A DNA stretch of 64,000 nucleotides from Prevotella sp. (GCA_024684515.1 JAIKWS010000118.1:1-64000), one strand, 5' to 3'; numbered from the stretch's first letter, positions 35,512 to 44,452 are shown. Made by a program: numbers and translations. The notes: generated by a model from the sequence alone, not told the origin.

Positions 35512-36079
35512 CCAACAGCTATCACCTGAGGACATGGCACTACAGGTGAGACGTCTCATCTGCCAGCTACAGGCAATGGGCCGCAACGACCTGTTGCTCA
35601 AGGCTATTGGCGTGAGTACGATTGAAAAGCTGCAACTCGAAGCCGCTAAGGGAAGGCTGCAACCACTACGTATCACCAGCGACTGCCGCATGTTCGTAGG
35701 ACAACGCGAGGTGGAACTGCAACCTGTTCACAAAGCTGTATATCTGCTCTTCCTGGCGCATCCTGAGGGCATCGAGTTCAAACGCCTTGCCAACTACGAG
35801 CAGGAACTGACCGACTACTATATGAAGACAGCACGCATGTTCGACAAGCAGAAGATCAAGGAGGGTGTCAGCCATCTCATTGATCCGCTCGACAATGCCA
35901 TCAACGAGAAATGTTCACGAATCAAGAAAGTGTTCAGCGAGATGATGGACGAATACTCCGCCAGCTACTATATCATCAGCGGACACGTGCAGAAACGCAT
36001 CGAAGGCAGCAACCACATCTGGTACGAGCGACTGAAGGTCATCACCCTACCCCGGAATCTGATAGTATACGAAGATTAA
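35504..36079 (+). CDS. Unknown protein coupled to the FtsZ paralogue
   Basis: 191 residues from the ATG at 35504, overlapping the FtsZ-like stop by 8 bases, so the two are translated together. The N-terminal third is helical (LQVRRLICQLQAMGRNDLLLKAIG). The middle contains VHKAVYLLFLAHPEGIEFKRLANYEQELTDYY, which looks like a winged-helix-type segment. The end is YERLKVITLPRNLI. I do not recognise the family. The overlap suggests a role tied to the FtsZ-like filament or to its expression. Confidence 0.7.
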   Translation: MNDQQLSPEDMALQVRRLICQLQAMGRNDLLLKAIGVSTIEKLQLEAAKGRLQPLRITSDCRMFVGQREVELQPVHKAVYLLFLAHPEGIEFKRLANYEQELTDYYMKTARMFDKQKIKEGVSHLIDPLDNAINEKCSRIKKVFSEMMDEYSASYYIISGHVQKRIEGSNHIWYERLKVITLPRNLIVYED

Positions 36080-36379
36080 AATAGCCAGAACCTATTCTCT
36101 ATCATCCACCTCTGGGAGTACGCCTGATATATGTCCATCGGCGCGAGAACTCCGAGTGTGACCTGACCTTCGGGTTATAGTCTGTCTCCACATTCCTCAT
36201 GCAAATCGGGCAGGCCTATTCGCTCATCTGCGAGTTCATGCGTTGCCGTTTGAAGCAGTTTGCAGACGGAAGTCCTATCTCCTTTTCTCCCCCTCACGAC
36301 ACTTTGCCAATTCCTCCCAAGTCAATGCCATCCTAGTGATCTCGGCTGTCTTCTCCTCAATTTCTTTTTCAACAGCCAT
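36077..36379 (-). pseudogene. Possible transposase remnant, frameshifted
   Basis: On the minus strand, MAVEKEIEEKTAEITRMALT in one frame is followed after stops by LGVLAPMDIYQAYSQRWMIE in another. Y-x2-R-W-x-IE is the Y(2)R(3)E-type motif of IS4-like DDE transposases. Multiple frame changes and stops show it is dead if real. No terminal inverted repeats were found. Short and by-eye, hence low confidence. Confidence 0.35.
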
Positions 36380-37250
36380 TAGCTCCGACTAGAGAGCGAC
36401 TAACATCGAACGATGTCCGCTATTTGTCCGCTACTTGTCCGCTACTTGTCCGCTACTTGTCCGCTACTTGTCCGCTATATACCGAACAAATAGCGGACAA
36501 GTACCGGACAAGTACCGGACAAATAGCGGACATCGTTCGAGACAAGTAGCTTACTGAGACCTGCTAAAGGGCTGCTAAGAACGAAATAAATAGATAGAAA
36601 CATAGAAAAGATGCAGCAAGATAAGAAACAGAGAAAAATCCCATCAACGGAAAGACTCTACAAATTATTCAGTTCATCACGCTGGTCCCTAACGAGCGAA
36701 ACGCTAATTACAGGTTTGTTATATAGGAGGTTAGACAAATGCACTCATGCCAAGCATCCTTCATCATGCGATATAATCTGTAGAGGAAAAGAAGAGGGAT
36801 AATCTTCTATTTTCTATTAGTAACCAATAAGATTGCAGCAATTTAGTAGAGCTAGACTACAAAAATATACTTTTTATTCAAGATTATAGGTGCCGTATAA
36901 GTCTGGATTTACGATTTTGTGCTGATGATACTGGAATTTATATCGATTTTCTGTGTGTGTGTTGGATATATTTCTTCTCCTTGTTTAGAATGTATATTAT
37001 AGGCACTATACATGATGGCAATACCTATCTCAAGTACGCCAAAGGAACTTGTACAGACTCTAGGTGTATAGGGTCTATCAGGAGAGGTTCTTTATTCATT
37101 GAGATATCGGCAAAATAGGCTCTTGTACGTCAAAAAAAAGGCAAAAATGTATAGGGGCTAAAATGGACGATTCTTTACTGGAAATATTCGTGACACATGA
37201 CAAACATGACAAATGATAGCATCATTTTGGGAACATAGGCAGCACAAAGG
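36080..37250. repeat. Long gap with 135-bp inverted repeat of TTGTCCGCTAC units
   Basis: At 36406-36540 five-fold 11-bp tandem units (TTGTCCGCTAC) form the left arm of a giant hairpin; the right arm carries the complementary units (GTAGCGGACAA and GTACCGGACAA types). The ends TCGAACGATGTCCGC (36406-36420) and GCGGACATCGTTCGA (36526-36540) are exact complements. It lies between convergent genes, so it may end transcription from both sides. The left 300 bases hold the possible transposase remnant; 36541-37250 holds nothing I can recognise. Confidence 0.85.
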
Positions 37251-39071
37251 CTATCTGACTACGAATACAAATCCACCGCGGGGCTGACACGTCATCGTGC
37301 TGGGGATGGCGTTTGGCGTGTAGATGTGCCAAGGCTGACTGGCGGTATCGGTATAGACAGTCACCTTACGGCTCTTGACGAACGACAGGTCGAGACTGAT
37401 GGTCTGCACGTCGTTGGTTCCATTAATGCCTGCCACATACCAGGTGGTGCCACTGCGACGGGCCAATACGACTTGCTCACCAGGATAGCCACTGACAAGA
37501 CGTGTCTCGTCCCAGACGGTAGGCAGCTGGCTCAGGAAGGTCTGTACGTCTGCAGGCTGCGAGAGAAAGCTCTCAGGACTGTCGGCAAGGTGTTGTAGCC
37601 CGCTCTCGAAGAGCACCGTCAGCGCCAGCTCGTGACCGTTGGTGGTGATATGAGGGTATTGCGAATCGCTGAAGGCACACGGGGTGTAGTCCATCGGCCC
37701 GATGACATTGCGTGTGAAGGGCAGAGTGGCATTGTGGGCTGCAGCCCTGTTGGTGAACACATTATTGTTGTTGTACCATTCGGCACCTAGTACTCCTTCG
37801 GTAGAGAGCAGATGTGGGTAGGTACGCTGCCATCCACGGGGCACGGTGGCACCATGGAAATTGATGAGCAGATGGTGGCGTGCTGCACTCTCGAGCAGGT
37901 CGATGCAGTAGTCCATGTTCATCTGGTTGTCGCCTGAAAAGAAGTCAATCTTCACTCCTGCCACACCAATCTGCTGACACCATGCAAACTCCTTCTCTCG
38001 ATCCTCAGCCTTGTTGAGGCGGAACTTGGGTGTGGGGGCTCCATCAATCCATCCCACAGAGGAGTTATACCATATCATGGGCTTGATGCCTTTGCTGAGA
38101 GCATATTCAACGGCGTCCTCGACGGTTTTCCCGTTCTTCATCTGGTCCCATTCTGCATCGATGAGCACGTAGGGCAGCTGCAGTTTCACAGCCATATCGA
38201 CATAGCGGCAGATGATATCGTAGTCGTTGCTGCCATGGTTGTTGGCCCAGTAGATCCACGACACCACTCCTGGCTCTATCCACGAGGTATCGTCGAGCCG
38301 GCAAGGCTCTGCCACATCGGTCACCAGTGTCGACTGCACAACATCTGCCAGGCTGCCTATGATGGCTATGCGCCATGGCGAGTGCCATTGCCCTGTCCTG
38401 GCATCGCATGCTGCCGGTGTCACCCTGAACAACTCTTGCTCGTTGAAGAGGCAGGAGGCACTCTGTCCACGCTCGATGTTGGACTCGGAGATCAGCACAA
38501 AGACGCCATCGGCAGGCTCGATAAGTGCTGGATAGCCCCATCGGCAGGCATAGCCATGCTCGTTCCTGGCATAGTATGGCAGTCGTGGAGCCACGTTGGC
38601 CGTGGTGGACAGGGGAAAATACTCTTCGTAGGAGTCTGTCCAGTTCTGCATCCATCGTCTTGTTCCCTCGGGTATTCGCCATGTGGTAAGTTCGCTTGGC
38701 ATTGTGTCGGCAGCCAGTCCTGTCAGCTCGTAGCGGAAGGCAATGCCATCGTTGTAGAGCCGCAGCACCATCGTGACGTCTTTCCCTATGGCAGCCGTGT
38801 ATTCGTTGGCCTCATTGTGGCATCGCAGGCGTTTTCCTGAGAGCATGGTATAATCGTCGACAATCTTCCGGCTGAACACGAGCGGGTTGGGGTTTGCTGT
38901 CACATGGTAGCCTAGCACGGGGATGTCGAGAACCTGCTGTCTGTTGAAGCTGACAGCCATGCCCCTGTCTTTCTGCTCGACAGACAGCTTTCCGTCAGGT
39001 GATACTACTTGCTGTGCCCTTACCGTCATCATGCTGACAGCGAGGAGAAAAAGAACGATACTCCTATACAT
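37251..39071 (-). CDS. GH97 glycoside hydrolase, retaining (alpha-galactosidase-like)
   Basis: 606 residues with a signal peptide (cleavage near VRAQ, 20). The N-terminal beta-domain (VVSPDGKLSVEQKDRGMAVSF, LRLYNDGIAFRYE) and barrel motifs (EEYFPL, SWIEPGVVSWIYWANNHGSNDYD, YVLIDAEWD, GVKIDFFSGDNQ, NFHGATVPRGWQRTYP) are those of GH97. The Asp in GVKIDFF fits the nucleophile of the retaining alpha-galactosidase branch; the inverting alpha-glucosidase (SusB) branch uses glutamates instead. It is the last gene of an operon with a mutarotase, a zinc dehydrogenase and an L-galactose-dehydrogenase-like reductase, so the sugar released is probably oxidised by those enzymes. Confidence 0.9.
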   Translation of the reverse strand: MYRSIVLFLLAVSMMTVRAQQVVSPDGKLSVEQKDRGMAVSFNRQQVLDIPVLGYHVTANPNPLVFSRKIVDDYTMLSGKRLRCHNEANEYTAAIGKDVTMVLRLYNDGIAFRYELTGLAADTMPSELTTWRIPEGTRRWMQNWTDSYEEYFPLSTTANVAPRLPYYARNEHGYACRWGYPALIEPADGVFVLISESNIERGQSASCLFNEQELFRVTPAACDARTGQWHSPWRIAIIGSLADVVQSTLVTDVAEPCRLDDTSWIEPGVVSWIYWANNHGSNDYDIICRYVDMAVKLQLPYVLIDAEWDQMKNGKTVEDAVEYALSKGIKPMIWYNSSVGWIDGAPTPKFRLNKAEDREKEFAWCQQIGVAGVKIDFFSGDNQMNMDYCIDLLESAARHHLLINFHGATVPRGWQRTYPHLLSTEGVLGAEWYNNNNVFTNRAAAHNATLPFTRNVIGPMDYTPCAFSDSQYPHITTNGHELALTVLFESGLQHLADSPESFLSQPADVQTFLSQLPTVWDETRLVSGYPGEQVVLARRSGTTWYVAGINGTNDVQTISLDLSFVKSRKVTVYTDTASQPWHIYTPNAIPSTMTCQPRGGFVFVVR

Positions 39072-39119
39072 ATTCTATAATAAAGATGGTTGATACTTGA
39101 ATCTGCGTATTGGCTTGTC

Positions 39120-39503
39120 CTACTGGTCGTAGAGATAGAACATGCGTTCCATCATCTGCCATTTCTGGTCGGAAGTGCTGCCCGGCCGGCATGCCTGGAA
39201 GGTAGCCACGAAGTCTTCCCACTCGGTCTGTCGTGGCAGCGTGGCCAGGCGGCTCATAGCTTCGTCCCAGTCGAAGTCGAGGGGTGTCTCCACAATCATG
39301 AACAGACGGTTGCCGAGGATGTAGATCTCCATTTCGAGAATGCCCACCTGACGTATGCCCTCGCGAATCTCAGGCCACGACTCCTCGAGGCTGTGACAAC
39401 GTCGGTATCTTGCAATCAGCTCTGGGTCGTCCTTGAGGTCTAGCGTCTGGCAATAGCGTTTCACGGGACCTTTGTATTCCCGTACTTGGTATCCTTCTGT
39501 CAT
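39120..39503 (-). CDS. L-rhamnose/L-fucose mutarotase family protein
   Basis: 127 residues from the ATG at 39503; an in-frame start at 39524 would overlap the upstream gene. RYCQTLDLKDDPELIARYRRCH, VGILEMEIYILGNRLFMIVE and the final WQMMERMF are the rhamnose/fucose mutarotase pattern (RhaM-like dimeric fold). It interconverts alpha and beta anomers of a 6-deoxy or L-sugar, probably supplying the anomer used by the dehydrogenases in this operon. Four bases separate it from the dehydrogenase stop, and 48 bases from the GH97 gene. Confidence 0.85.
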   Translation of the reverse strand: MTEGYQVREYKGPVKRYCQTLDLKDDPELIARYRRCHSLEESWPEIREGIRQVGILEMEIYILGNRLFMIVETPLDFDWDEAMSRLATLPRQTEWEDFVATFQACRPGSTSDQKWQMMERMFYLYDQ

Positions 39504-39507
39504 ACGA

Positions 39508-40530
39508 TTATCTGGTAAAGTCAACTAATATTCTGAATATCTTCCCTGGCTCTTCGTCCCATAGCTGCATGGCGGCTGGGGCCTCCTCGGGAGTCACGAC
39601 ACGGCTGATGAGACGGTCGACGGGGCATGTGCCTTTCTCCAGATAGTGGATGACGGCCCTGAAGTCTGATGGCTGTGCATTGCGCGAGCCACGTATGTCG
39701 AGTTCCTTCTGTACGAAGAACTTTGTCTGGAACGATATCTCCGTCTTGGCATAGCCGATGCAGATGACTCGCCCCGTGAAAGCCACCTCGTCGACTGCCA
39801 TCTGATAGGTAGGCGTACTGCCAACAGCCTCGATGACCACATCGGGTCCAAATCCAGAGGTCATCTCCAGCAGACTAGCATGCACATCATCAGTCAGAGT
39901 ATTGATGGTGTAGCCGGCACCCATCTGGCGGGCCAATGCCAGCTTTTCGTCGTCAATGTCTGCAGCGATGACAGTGGCCCCTCGTTGGGCAGCACGTACC
40001 ACGGCACCCATGCCCACCATGCCACATCCAATGATCAGGACGACATCGATATCAGTAACCAGTGCTCTGCTGACGGCATGGAAGCCCACACTCATCGGCT
40101 CTATCAACGCACAGGTGCGTGGGGTGAGCAGTCCGGCAGGAATCACTTTCTCCCAGGGCATTGCGATATACTGGCACATGGCACCCCATCGCTGTACACC
40201 CAGCGTCTCATTGTGCTGACAGGCGTTCACCCTGCCATTGCGACAAGAGGCACACTTACCGCAGTTGGTATAGGGATTGACGGTGACGGTCATGCCAGCT
40301 TTCAGACCTTCTGGCACATCCTTGCCAATGCTGACAATCTCTGCTCCCACCTCATGTCCAGGCACCACAGGCATCTTGACCATGGGATTGCCACCACGGT
40401 AGGTGCTGAGGTCGCTGCCACAGAAACCGACGTAGTGCATCCGCAAGAGGACGTCGCCATCGCCCATCGTGGGATCAGGCATCTCGATGACCTTCATCTC
40501 AGAAGGTTTGCTAATCTGTATTGCTTTCAT
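39508..40530 (-). CDS. Zinc-binding alcohol dehydrogenase (MDR) for a sugar acid or sugar
   Basis: 340 residues. Catalytic zinc site GFCGSDLSTY with PGHEVGAEI; structural zinc loop CGKCASCRNGRVNAC; Rossmann segment VVLIIGCGMVGMGAVVRAA. Family: medium-chain dehydrogenase, close in wording to L-galactonate/L-gulonate-type oxidoreductases such as E. coli LgoD and RspB. Given the L-galactose-dehydrogenase-like gene 21 bases upstream, oxidation of an L-sugar acid is a reasonable guess, but the substrate cannot be read from sequence. Cytoplasmic. Confidence 0.8.
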   Translation of the reverse strand: MKAIQISKPSEMKVIEMPDPTMGDGDVLLRMHYVGFCGSDLSTYRGGNPMVKMPVVPGHEVGAEIVSIGKDVPEGLKAGMTVTVNPYTNCGKCASCRNGRVNACQHNETLGVQRWGAMCQYIAMPWEKVIPAGLLTPRTCALIEPMSVGFHAVSRALVTDIDVVLIIGCGMVGMGAVVRAAQRGATVIAADIDDEKLALARQMGAGYTINTLTDDVHASLLEMTSGFGPDVVIEAVGSTPTYQMAVDEVAFTGRVICIGYAKTEISFQTKFFVQKELDIRGSRNAQPSDFRAVIHYLEKGTCPVDRLISRVVTPEEAPAAMQLWDEEPGKIFRILVDFTR

Positions 40531-40551
40531 ATTCTTATCAATGTATTTCTG

Positions 40552-41502
40552 TTATGAATTCTTCCATCTTACAAACATCTGGTCGCCAATAATCTGCTGT
40601 ACGTCCAATACCAACTGCTCGTCGATGGGCTCATTGGCATAGCCTATGTTTCTCAATACATTGTCGGGGTTGGTAGTACTGAACAGTGTGGTGGCAATGC
40701 GTGGGTTGTAGCTTGTAGAGAACTGGATGGCTAGCTTCTCGATGGGATATTCTCTCTCCTGACAATAGGCGGCAGCCCTGGCACATGCCTCTCGCAGGCT
40801 CTTCTGTGCAGGATGCCAGTCGGGTGCCCCTCGTTGCGAGAGCAACCCCATGGACAGTGGTGAGGCATTGATCACACCCACGTTGTGATTTTCGAAGAAT
40901 CCAAGATAGTCGGCCAGCAATGTATCGTTGAGTGAGTAGTGGCAGAAGTTGAGGATGCTCTCTACGACACCTTCGTCAGCATGCTCAACCACCCATTTCA
41001 AGTTCTCGGGTTGCAGGTCGGTGATGCCCACATGTCCTACGATGCCCTTCTGCCGTAGCTCTACGAGGGCTGGCAAGGTCTCGTCGACAATCTTCTGCAA
41101 ACCGCCCTCGCGACTGGCCTGGAACTCGATGTCGTGAACGTTGATCAGGTCGATGTAGTCTACATTGAGCCGTTGCATGCTCTCGAAGACACTGGCGGTG
41201 ACACGTTGTGCGGAATAGTCCCAGGTGTTCTTGCCATCCTTGCCATAGCGCCCCACCTTAGTGGAGAGGTAGTATTTGTCGCGTGTAATCTCCTTGAGTG
41301 CCTTTCCCAGCACGATTTCTGCCTTCAGATGGCCATAGTAGGGTGAGACGTCAATGAAATTGATGCCGTTGTCGACAGCAGTATGCACAGCCCTGATGCC
41401 ATCTTCCTCACGCAGGCTGTGGAACACTCCACCCAGAGACGATGCGCCAAAGGCGAGGTTCGACACCCGCATCCCTGTCTTTCCGATTTCGTTGTATATC
41501 AT
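40552..41502 (-). CDS. Aldo/keto reductase, L-galactose/L-fucose dehydrogenase-like
   Basis: 316 residues from MIYNEIGKTG (ATG 41502); frames extend upstream to 41541 and 41625 but cross the promoter. The AKR catalytic pattern is visible (NFIDVSPYYG with the tyrosine, STKVGRYG with the lysine, NVHDIEF). The wording LNFCHYSLND, NVGVINASPLSMGLLSQRGAPDWHPA follows plant L-galactose dehydrogenase closely, and the length agrees with that family (about 320). Expected reaction: NAD-dependent oxidation of L-galactose or L-fucose at C1 to the lactone. First gene of a four-gene minus-strand operon ending in GH97. Confidence 0.85.
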   Translation of the reverse strand: MIYNEIGKTGMRVSNLAFGASSLGGVFHSLREEDGIRAVHTAVDNGINFIDVSPYYGHLKAEIVLGKALKEITRDKYYLSTKVGRYGKDGKNTWDYSAQRVTASVFESMQRLNVDYIDLINVHDIEFQASREGGLQKIVDETLPALVELRQKGIVGHVGITDLQPENLKWVVEHADEGVVESILNFCHYSLNDTLLADYLGFFENHNVGVINASPLSMGLLSQRGAPDWHPAQKSLREACARAAAYCQEREYPIEKLAIQFSTSYNPRIATTLFSTTNPDNVLRNIGYANEPIDEQLVLDVQQIIGDQMFVRWKNS

Positions 41503-41552
41503 AAACTGCAATTTTTTTGTGATGCCGTTGCCAATATTCATGGTCGGCTCTG

Positions 41553-41560
41553 CAAAATTA
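41553..41560 (-). promoter_or_regulatory. -7 box for the L-sugar operon
   Basis: The minus strand reads TAATTTTG, a TAnnTTTG match 50 bases before the chosen start. It makes the in-frame ATG at 41625 impossible. Confidence 0.6.
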
Positions 41561-41624
41561 CAACATTTTAGCTGTATTACAAAACGATGCGAGTATTTTT
41601 CCCCCGATTTGGAACAAAAGACCA

Positions 41625-41735
41625 ATAGATTGGTAACATTTGTTCAAGAAAGAGGGATGTCGATAGATTGGTAACTTTTGCCCAAGAAAACACATGGCCA
41701 GCAGATTGGCAGCATCTGTTCAGGAAAAAGCGAAG
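41625..41735. repeat. Three degenerate 38-bp direct repeats
   Basis: Units begin ATAGATTGGTAACATTTG (41625), ATAGATTGGTAACTTTTG (41663) and GCAGATTGGCAGCATCTG (41701), each followed by T/C, CAAGAAA or CAGGAAA. They occupy the gap between the biotin-carrier stop and the L-sugar operon promoter. A partial earlier copy may start near 41604. Confidence 0.8.
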
Positions 41736-41784
41736 CCGATACACATTGCTGTATACCGGCCTCGTATTGAATAGAATGAGAAGA

Positions 41785-42219
41785 TCACTCGATAACCACG
41801 AGTGCGTCATCTTCCATGACGCTTTCGCCAATCTTCACGCAGACAGCACTCACCTTGCCAGCCTTCTCAGCCTGTAGGTTGTTGGCCATCTTCATGGCTT
41901 CGAGCACGACAACGGTATCGCCAGCGTTTACCTCGTCACCAACCTGAACTAGAATGTCGGTGATGACACCAGGCAGTGGAGCCTTCACGGCATTGTTCTT
42001 GTTGACGGCAGCCTTGTCGGCAGCAGGCTCATCACTGGCAGCAGGGGCTGTAGCAGCCGGTTTGCCAAGCACAGGCTTCTTCTTCTCGGGTTCGACGGCT
42101 TTCTCCATCTCCACCTTGTATTCTTCACCATTGACAGTCACTGTTACCAGATTGTCGTCAATATCTCCAATGCATACTTCGTATTTTGTACCATTGATGG
42201 TATACTTGTACTCTTTCAT
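41785..42219 (-). CDS. mmdC: Biotin carboxyl carrier subunit of methylmalonyl-CoA decarboxylase
   Basis: 144 residues from MKEYKYTING (ATG 42219); the frame to 42270 overlaps the small upstream gene. An N-terminal beta-segment, an Ala/Pro/Lys-rich flexible linker (about 45-75) and a C-terminal biotinyl domain with the EAMKM biotinylation site, flanked by VKAPLPGVI and GDTVVVLEAMKM. It carries the carboxyl group between the carboxyltransferase and the membrane decarboxylase. It lies 11 bases after a 50-residue OadG-like gene in the mce-mmdA operon. Confidence 0.9.
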   Translation of the reverse strand: MKEYKYTINGTKYEVCIGDIDDNLVTVTVNGEEYKVEMEKAVEPEKKKPVLGKPAATAPAASDEPAADKAAVNKNNAVKAPLPGVITDILVQVGDEVNAGDTVVVLEAMKMANNLQAEKAGKVSAVCVKIGESVMEDDALVVIE

Positions 42220-42230
42220 GTTTTCAGAAT

Positions 42231-42383
42231 TTAAGGGTGCGCTGTCATGGTCTGAGCATATCCGTTCCACTGTGTGGGATGCTCGGCAATGGTGATGATG
42301 CCAGGCTCTACGTCGTGTACGTTATTACCCAGATGCTCGTGCAATGCAAGAGCGATGGCAGCATAAACTTCGTTTGTTTTCAT
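42231..42383 (-). CDS. 50-residue OadG-like small subunit
   Basis: Short frame beginning MKTNEVYAAIALALHEHLGN and ending QTMTAHP. The AIALALHEH...VHDVEPGIITI pattern resembles the cytoplasmic C-terminal part of OadG-related small subunits of sodium-pumping decarboxylases in Bacteroidales, though no membrane span is present. It sits exactly between mmdA (6 bases) and the biotin carrier gene (11 bases), the position of the delta-type subunit. Its length, its exact fit in the operon and the presence of a good start support it as a real gene. Confidence 0.7.
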   Translation of the reverse strand: MKTNEVYAAIALALHEHLGNNVHDVEPGIITIAEHPTQWNGYAQTMTAHP

Positions 42384-42389
42384 AGTCTG

Positions 42390-43955
42390 TTACATTGGGA
42401 TGTTACCATGTTTCTTGGCGGGCAGGGCATCGCGCTTGGTTGCTAGCTGTGCCAGTCCGCGGCAGATGCGGAAGCGGGTGTTGCGAGGCTCGATGACATC
42501 ATCGATATAGCCATACTTGGCAGCCTGATAAGGATTGGCGAAGAGCTCGTTGTACTCTTCCTCCTTCTCAGCGATGAATGCCTTGACATCCTCACCAGCC
42601 TCTTTCTTGGCCTTGGCTTCCTTAGCATAGAGCACGGCAGCAGCACCAGAGGCTCCCATGACGGCAATCTCGGCTGATGGCCATGCATAGTTGAGGTCGG
42701 TATGCAACTGCTTTGAGCCCATCACGATGTGCGAGCCACCATAGGACTTGCGCAGAGTGACGGTAATCTTGGGTACGGTAGCCTCGCCATAGGCATAGAG
42801 CAACTGTGCTCCGTGCAGGATGACGGCATTGTACTCCTGACCTGTGCCGGGCAGGAATCCGGGCACGTCGACCAGCGAGACGATGGGGATATTGAAAGCA
42901 TCGCAGAAACGTACGAAACGGGCACCCTTGCGAGAGGCATTCACGTCGAGCACACCAGCATAGCATGAGGGCTGATTGGCCACGATGCCCACGGACTGTC
43001 CGTTAAAGCGTGCGAAGCCCACGATGATATTCTTGGCGAACTTTGGCTGCACCTCGAAGAACTCACCATTGTCGACAACGGCACCGATGACCTTGTACAT
43101 ATCGTAGGCCTCGTTGGGGTTCTCAGGGATAATCTCGTTGAGGGAGTCCTCCATACGATTGATGGGATCATTGCATTTGCGACGTGGAGCCACCTCCATA
43201 TTGTTGGATGGGATATAGCTCAGCAGGGTCTTCAGCATCTGCACACCCTCTTCCTCGGTCTTAGCAGTAAAATGAGTCACACCCGACTTGGTAGCGTGGA
43301 CACTGGCACCACCGAGATGCTCCTGGTCGATATCCTCGCCAGTAACGGTCTTCACCACCTTTGGTCCAGTCAGGAACATATAGCTGGTATTCTCCATCAT
43401 CAGGGTGAAGTCGGTCAGTGCGGGGCTGTAAACTGCACCACCGGCACAGGGACCGAAGATACCACTGATCTGTGGAATGACTCCCGATGCCAGGATGTTA
43501 CGCTCGAAGATCTCAGCATAGCCAGCCAGTGCGTTGATACCCTCCTGGATACGTGCGCCACCCGAGTCGTTGATGCCAATGACAGGTGCCCCCATCTTCA
43601 TGGCCATATCCATCACCTTACAGATCTTCTGACTCATTGTCTCAGACAGAGAGCCAGCATGTACGGTGAAGTCTTGCGCGAAGACGAATACCAGGCGGCC
43701 GTCTATGGTACCGCTACCTGCAACAACGCCATCGCCAGGGAACTGTTTCTTCTCCATGCCGAAGTTGTGGCAGCGGTGCTCTTTGAACATATCATATTCC
43801 TCGAACGATCCCTCGTCGAGGAGCATGTCAATACGCTCACGTGCTGTGTACTTTCCGCGGTCGTGCTGTTTCTGTATGGCTTTCTCGCCACCGCCCAGAC
43901 GGGCTTTCTCGCGGTTCTCAATCAGTTTCTTAATCTTATCAAGTTGCTTGCTCAT
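42390..43955 (-). CDS. mmdA: Carboxyltransferase subunit of methylmalonyl-CoA decarboxylase / propionyl-CoA carboxylase
   Basis: 521 residues. Acyl-CoA carboxyltransferase of the two-crotonase type: [40 protein letters not shown], the oxyanion-type [27 protein letters not shown] and [15 protein letters not shown]. It transfers the carboxyl group of (S)-methylmalonyl-CoA to biotin, making propionyl-CoA, the last carbon step of the succinate-propionate route. It lies 45 bases after the epimerase gene in one minus-strand operon. The membrane beta subunit (OadB/MmdB) is not in the visible operon. Confidence 0.95.
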   Translation of the reverse strand: MSKQLDKIKKLIENREKARLGGGEKAIQKQHDRGKYTARERIDMLLDEGSFEEYDMFKEHRCHNFGMEKKQFPGDGVVAGSGTIDGRLVFVFAQDFTVHAGSLSETMSQKICKVMDMAMKMGAPVIGINDSGGARIQEGINALAGYAEIFERNILASGVIPQISGIFGPCAGGAVYSPALTDFTLMMENTSYMFLTGPKVVKTVTGEDIDQEHLGGASVHATKSGVTHFTAKTEEEGVQMLKTLLSYIPSNNMEVAPRRKCNDPINRMEDSLNEIIPENPNEAYDMYKVIGAVVDNGEFFEVQPKFAKNIIVGFARFNGQSVGIVANQPSCYAGVLDVNASRKGARFVRFCDAFNIPIVSLVDVPGFLPGTGQEYNAVILHGAQLLYAYGEATVPKITVTLRKSYGGSHIVMGSKQLHTDLNYAWPSAEIAVMGASGAAAVLYAKEAKAKKEAGEDVKAFIAEKEEEYNELFANPYQAAKYGYIDDVIEPRNTRFRICRGLAQLATKRDALPAKKHGNIPM

Positions 43956-44000
43956 CTTGTATATTATACGATTAACAATTAGTATAGTTCATGAATTGGG

Positions 44001-44411
44001 TTACTCAGGATGCTCGCAGAGCTCCGTCAGGATGCCACAAGTAGATTTGGGATGCAGAAATGCAATGTTCAGGCCTTCAGCACCTTTGCGAGGTGCCTGG
44101 TCGATGAGGCGTATGCCCTTCTCGCTGACCTCGGCCAGTGCCTCTGCCACACCATCTTCAACGCAGAAAGCCACGTGATGGACACCCTTATTGCCTTTGT
44201 CAAGCCACTTCTGGATGGTGCTCTCAGGACTCGTGGGCTCCAGCAGCTCCAGCTTTACTTCACCGCAACGTAAGAAGGCAGTCTTCACCTTCTGGTCTTC
44301 TACTACTTCTGTTGCGTAACACTCCAGGCCCAATACGTTCGTGAAGAACGGCAGGCTCTCTTCAATGCTCTGGACAGCGATGCCCAGGTGCTCAATGTGT
44401 GAAATTTTCAT
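44001..44411 (-). CDS. mce: Methylmalonyl-CoA epimerase
   Basis: 136 residues, vicinal-oxygen-chelate fold: HIEHLGIAVQSIEESLPFF with the metal histidine, KVKTAFLRCGEVKLELLEPT, and HHVAFCVEDGVAEAL, ending in GLNIAFLHPKSTCGILTEL with the metal glutamate. It interconverts (R)- and (S)-methylmalonyl-CoA, linking methylmalonyl-CoA mutase to the decarboxylase encoded just downstream. First gene of the operon; promoter box TACCTTTG at 44445-44452. Confidence 0.95.
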   Translation of the reverse strand: MKISHIEHLGIAVQSIEESLPFFTNVLGLECYATEVVEDQKVKTAFLRCGEVKLELLEPTSPESTIQKWLDKGNKGVHHVAFCVEDGVAEALAEVSEKGIRLIDQAPRKGAEGLNIAFLHPKSTCGILTELCEHPE

Positions 44412-44444
44412 ATTATTACAAATTAGCTAATTATAAATAATGTG

Positions 44445-44452
44445 CAAAGGTA
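44445..44452 (-). promoter_or_regulatory. -7 box for the methylmalonyl-CoA operon
   Basis: The minus strand reads TACCTTTG, 33 bases before the epimerase start. Confidence 0.65.

Noticed and set aside
36611..36802. 63-residue plus-strand frame in the repeat-rich gap
   Set aside because: No promoter, no motif and no neighbour relationship; likely chance.
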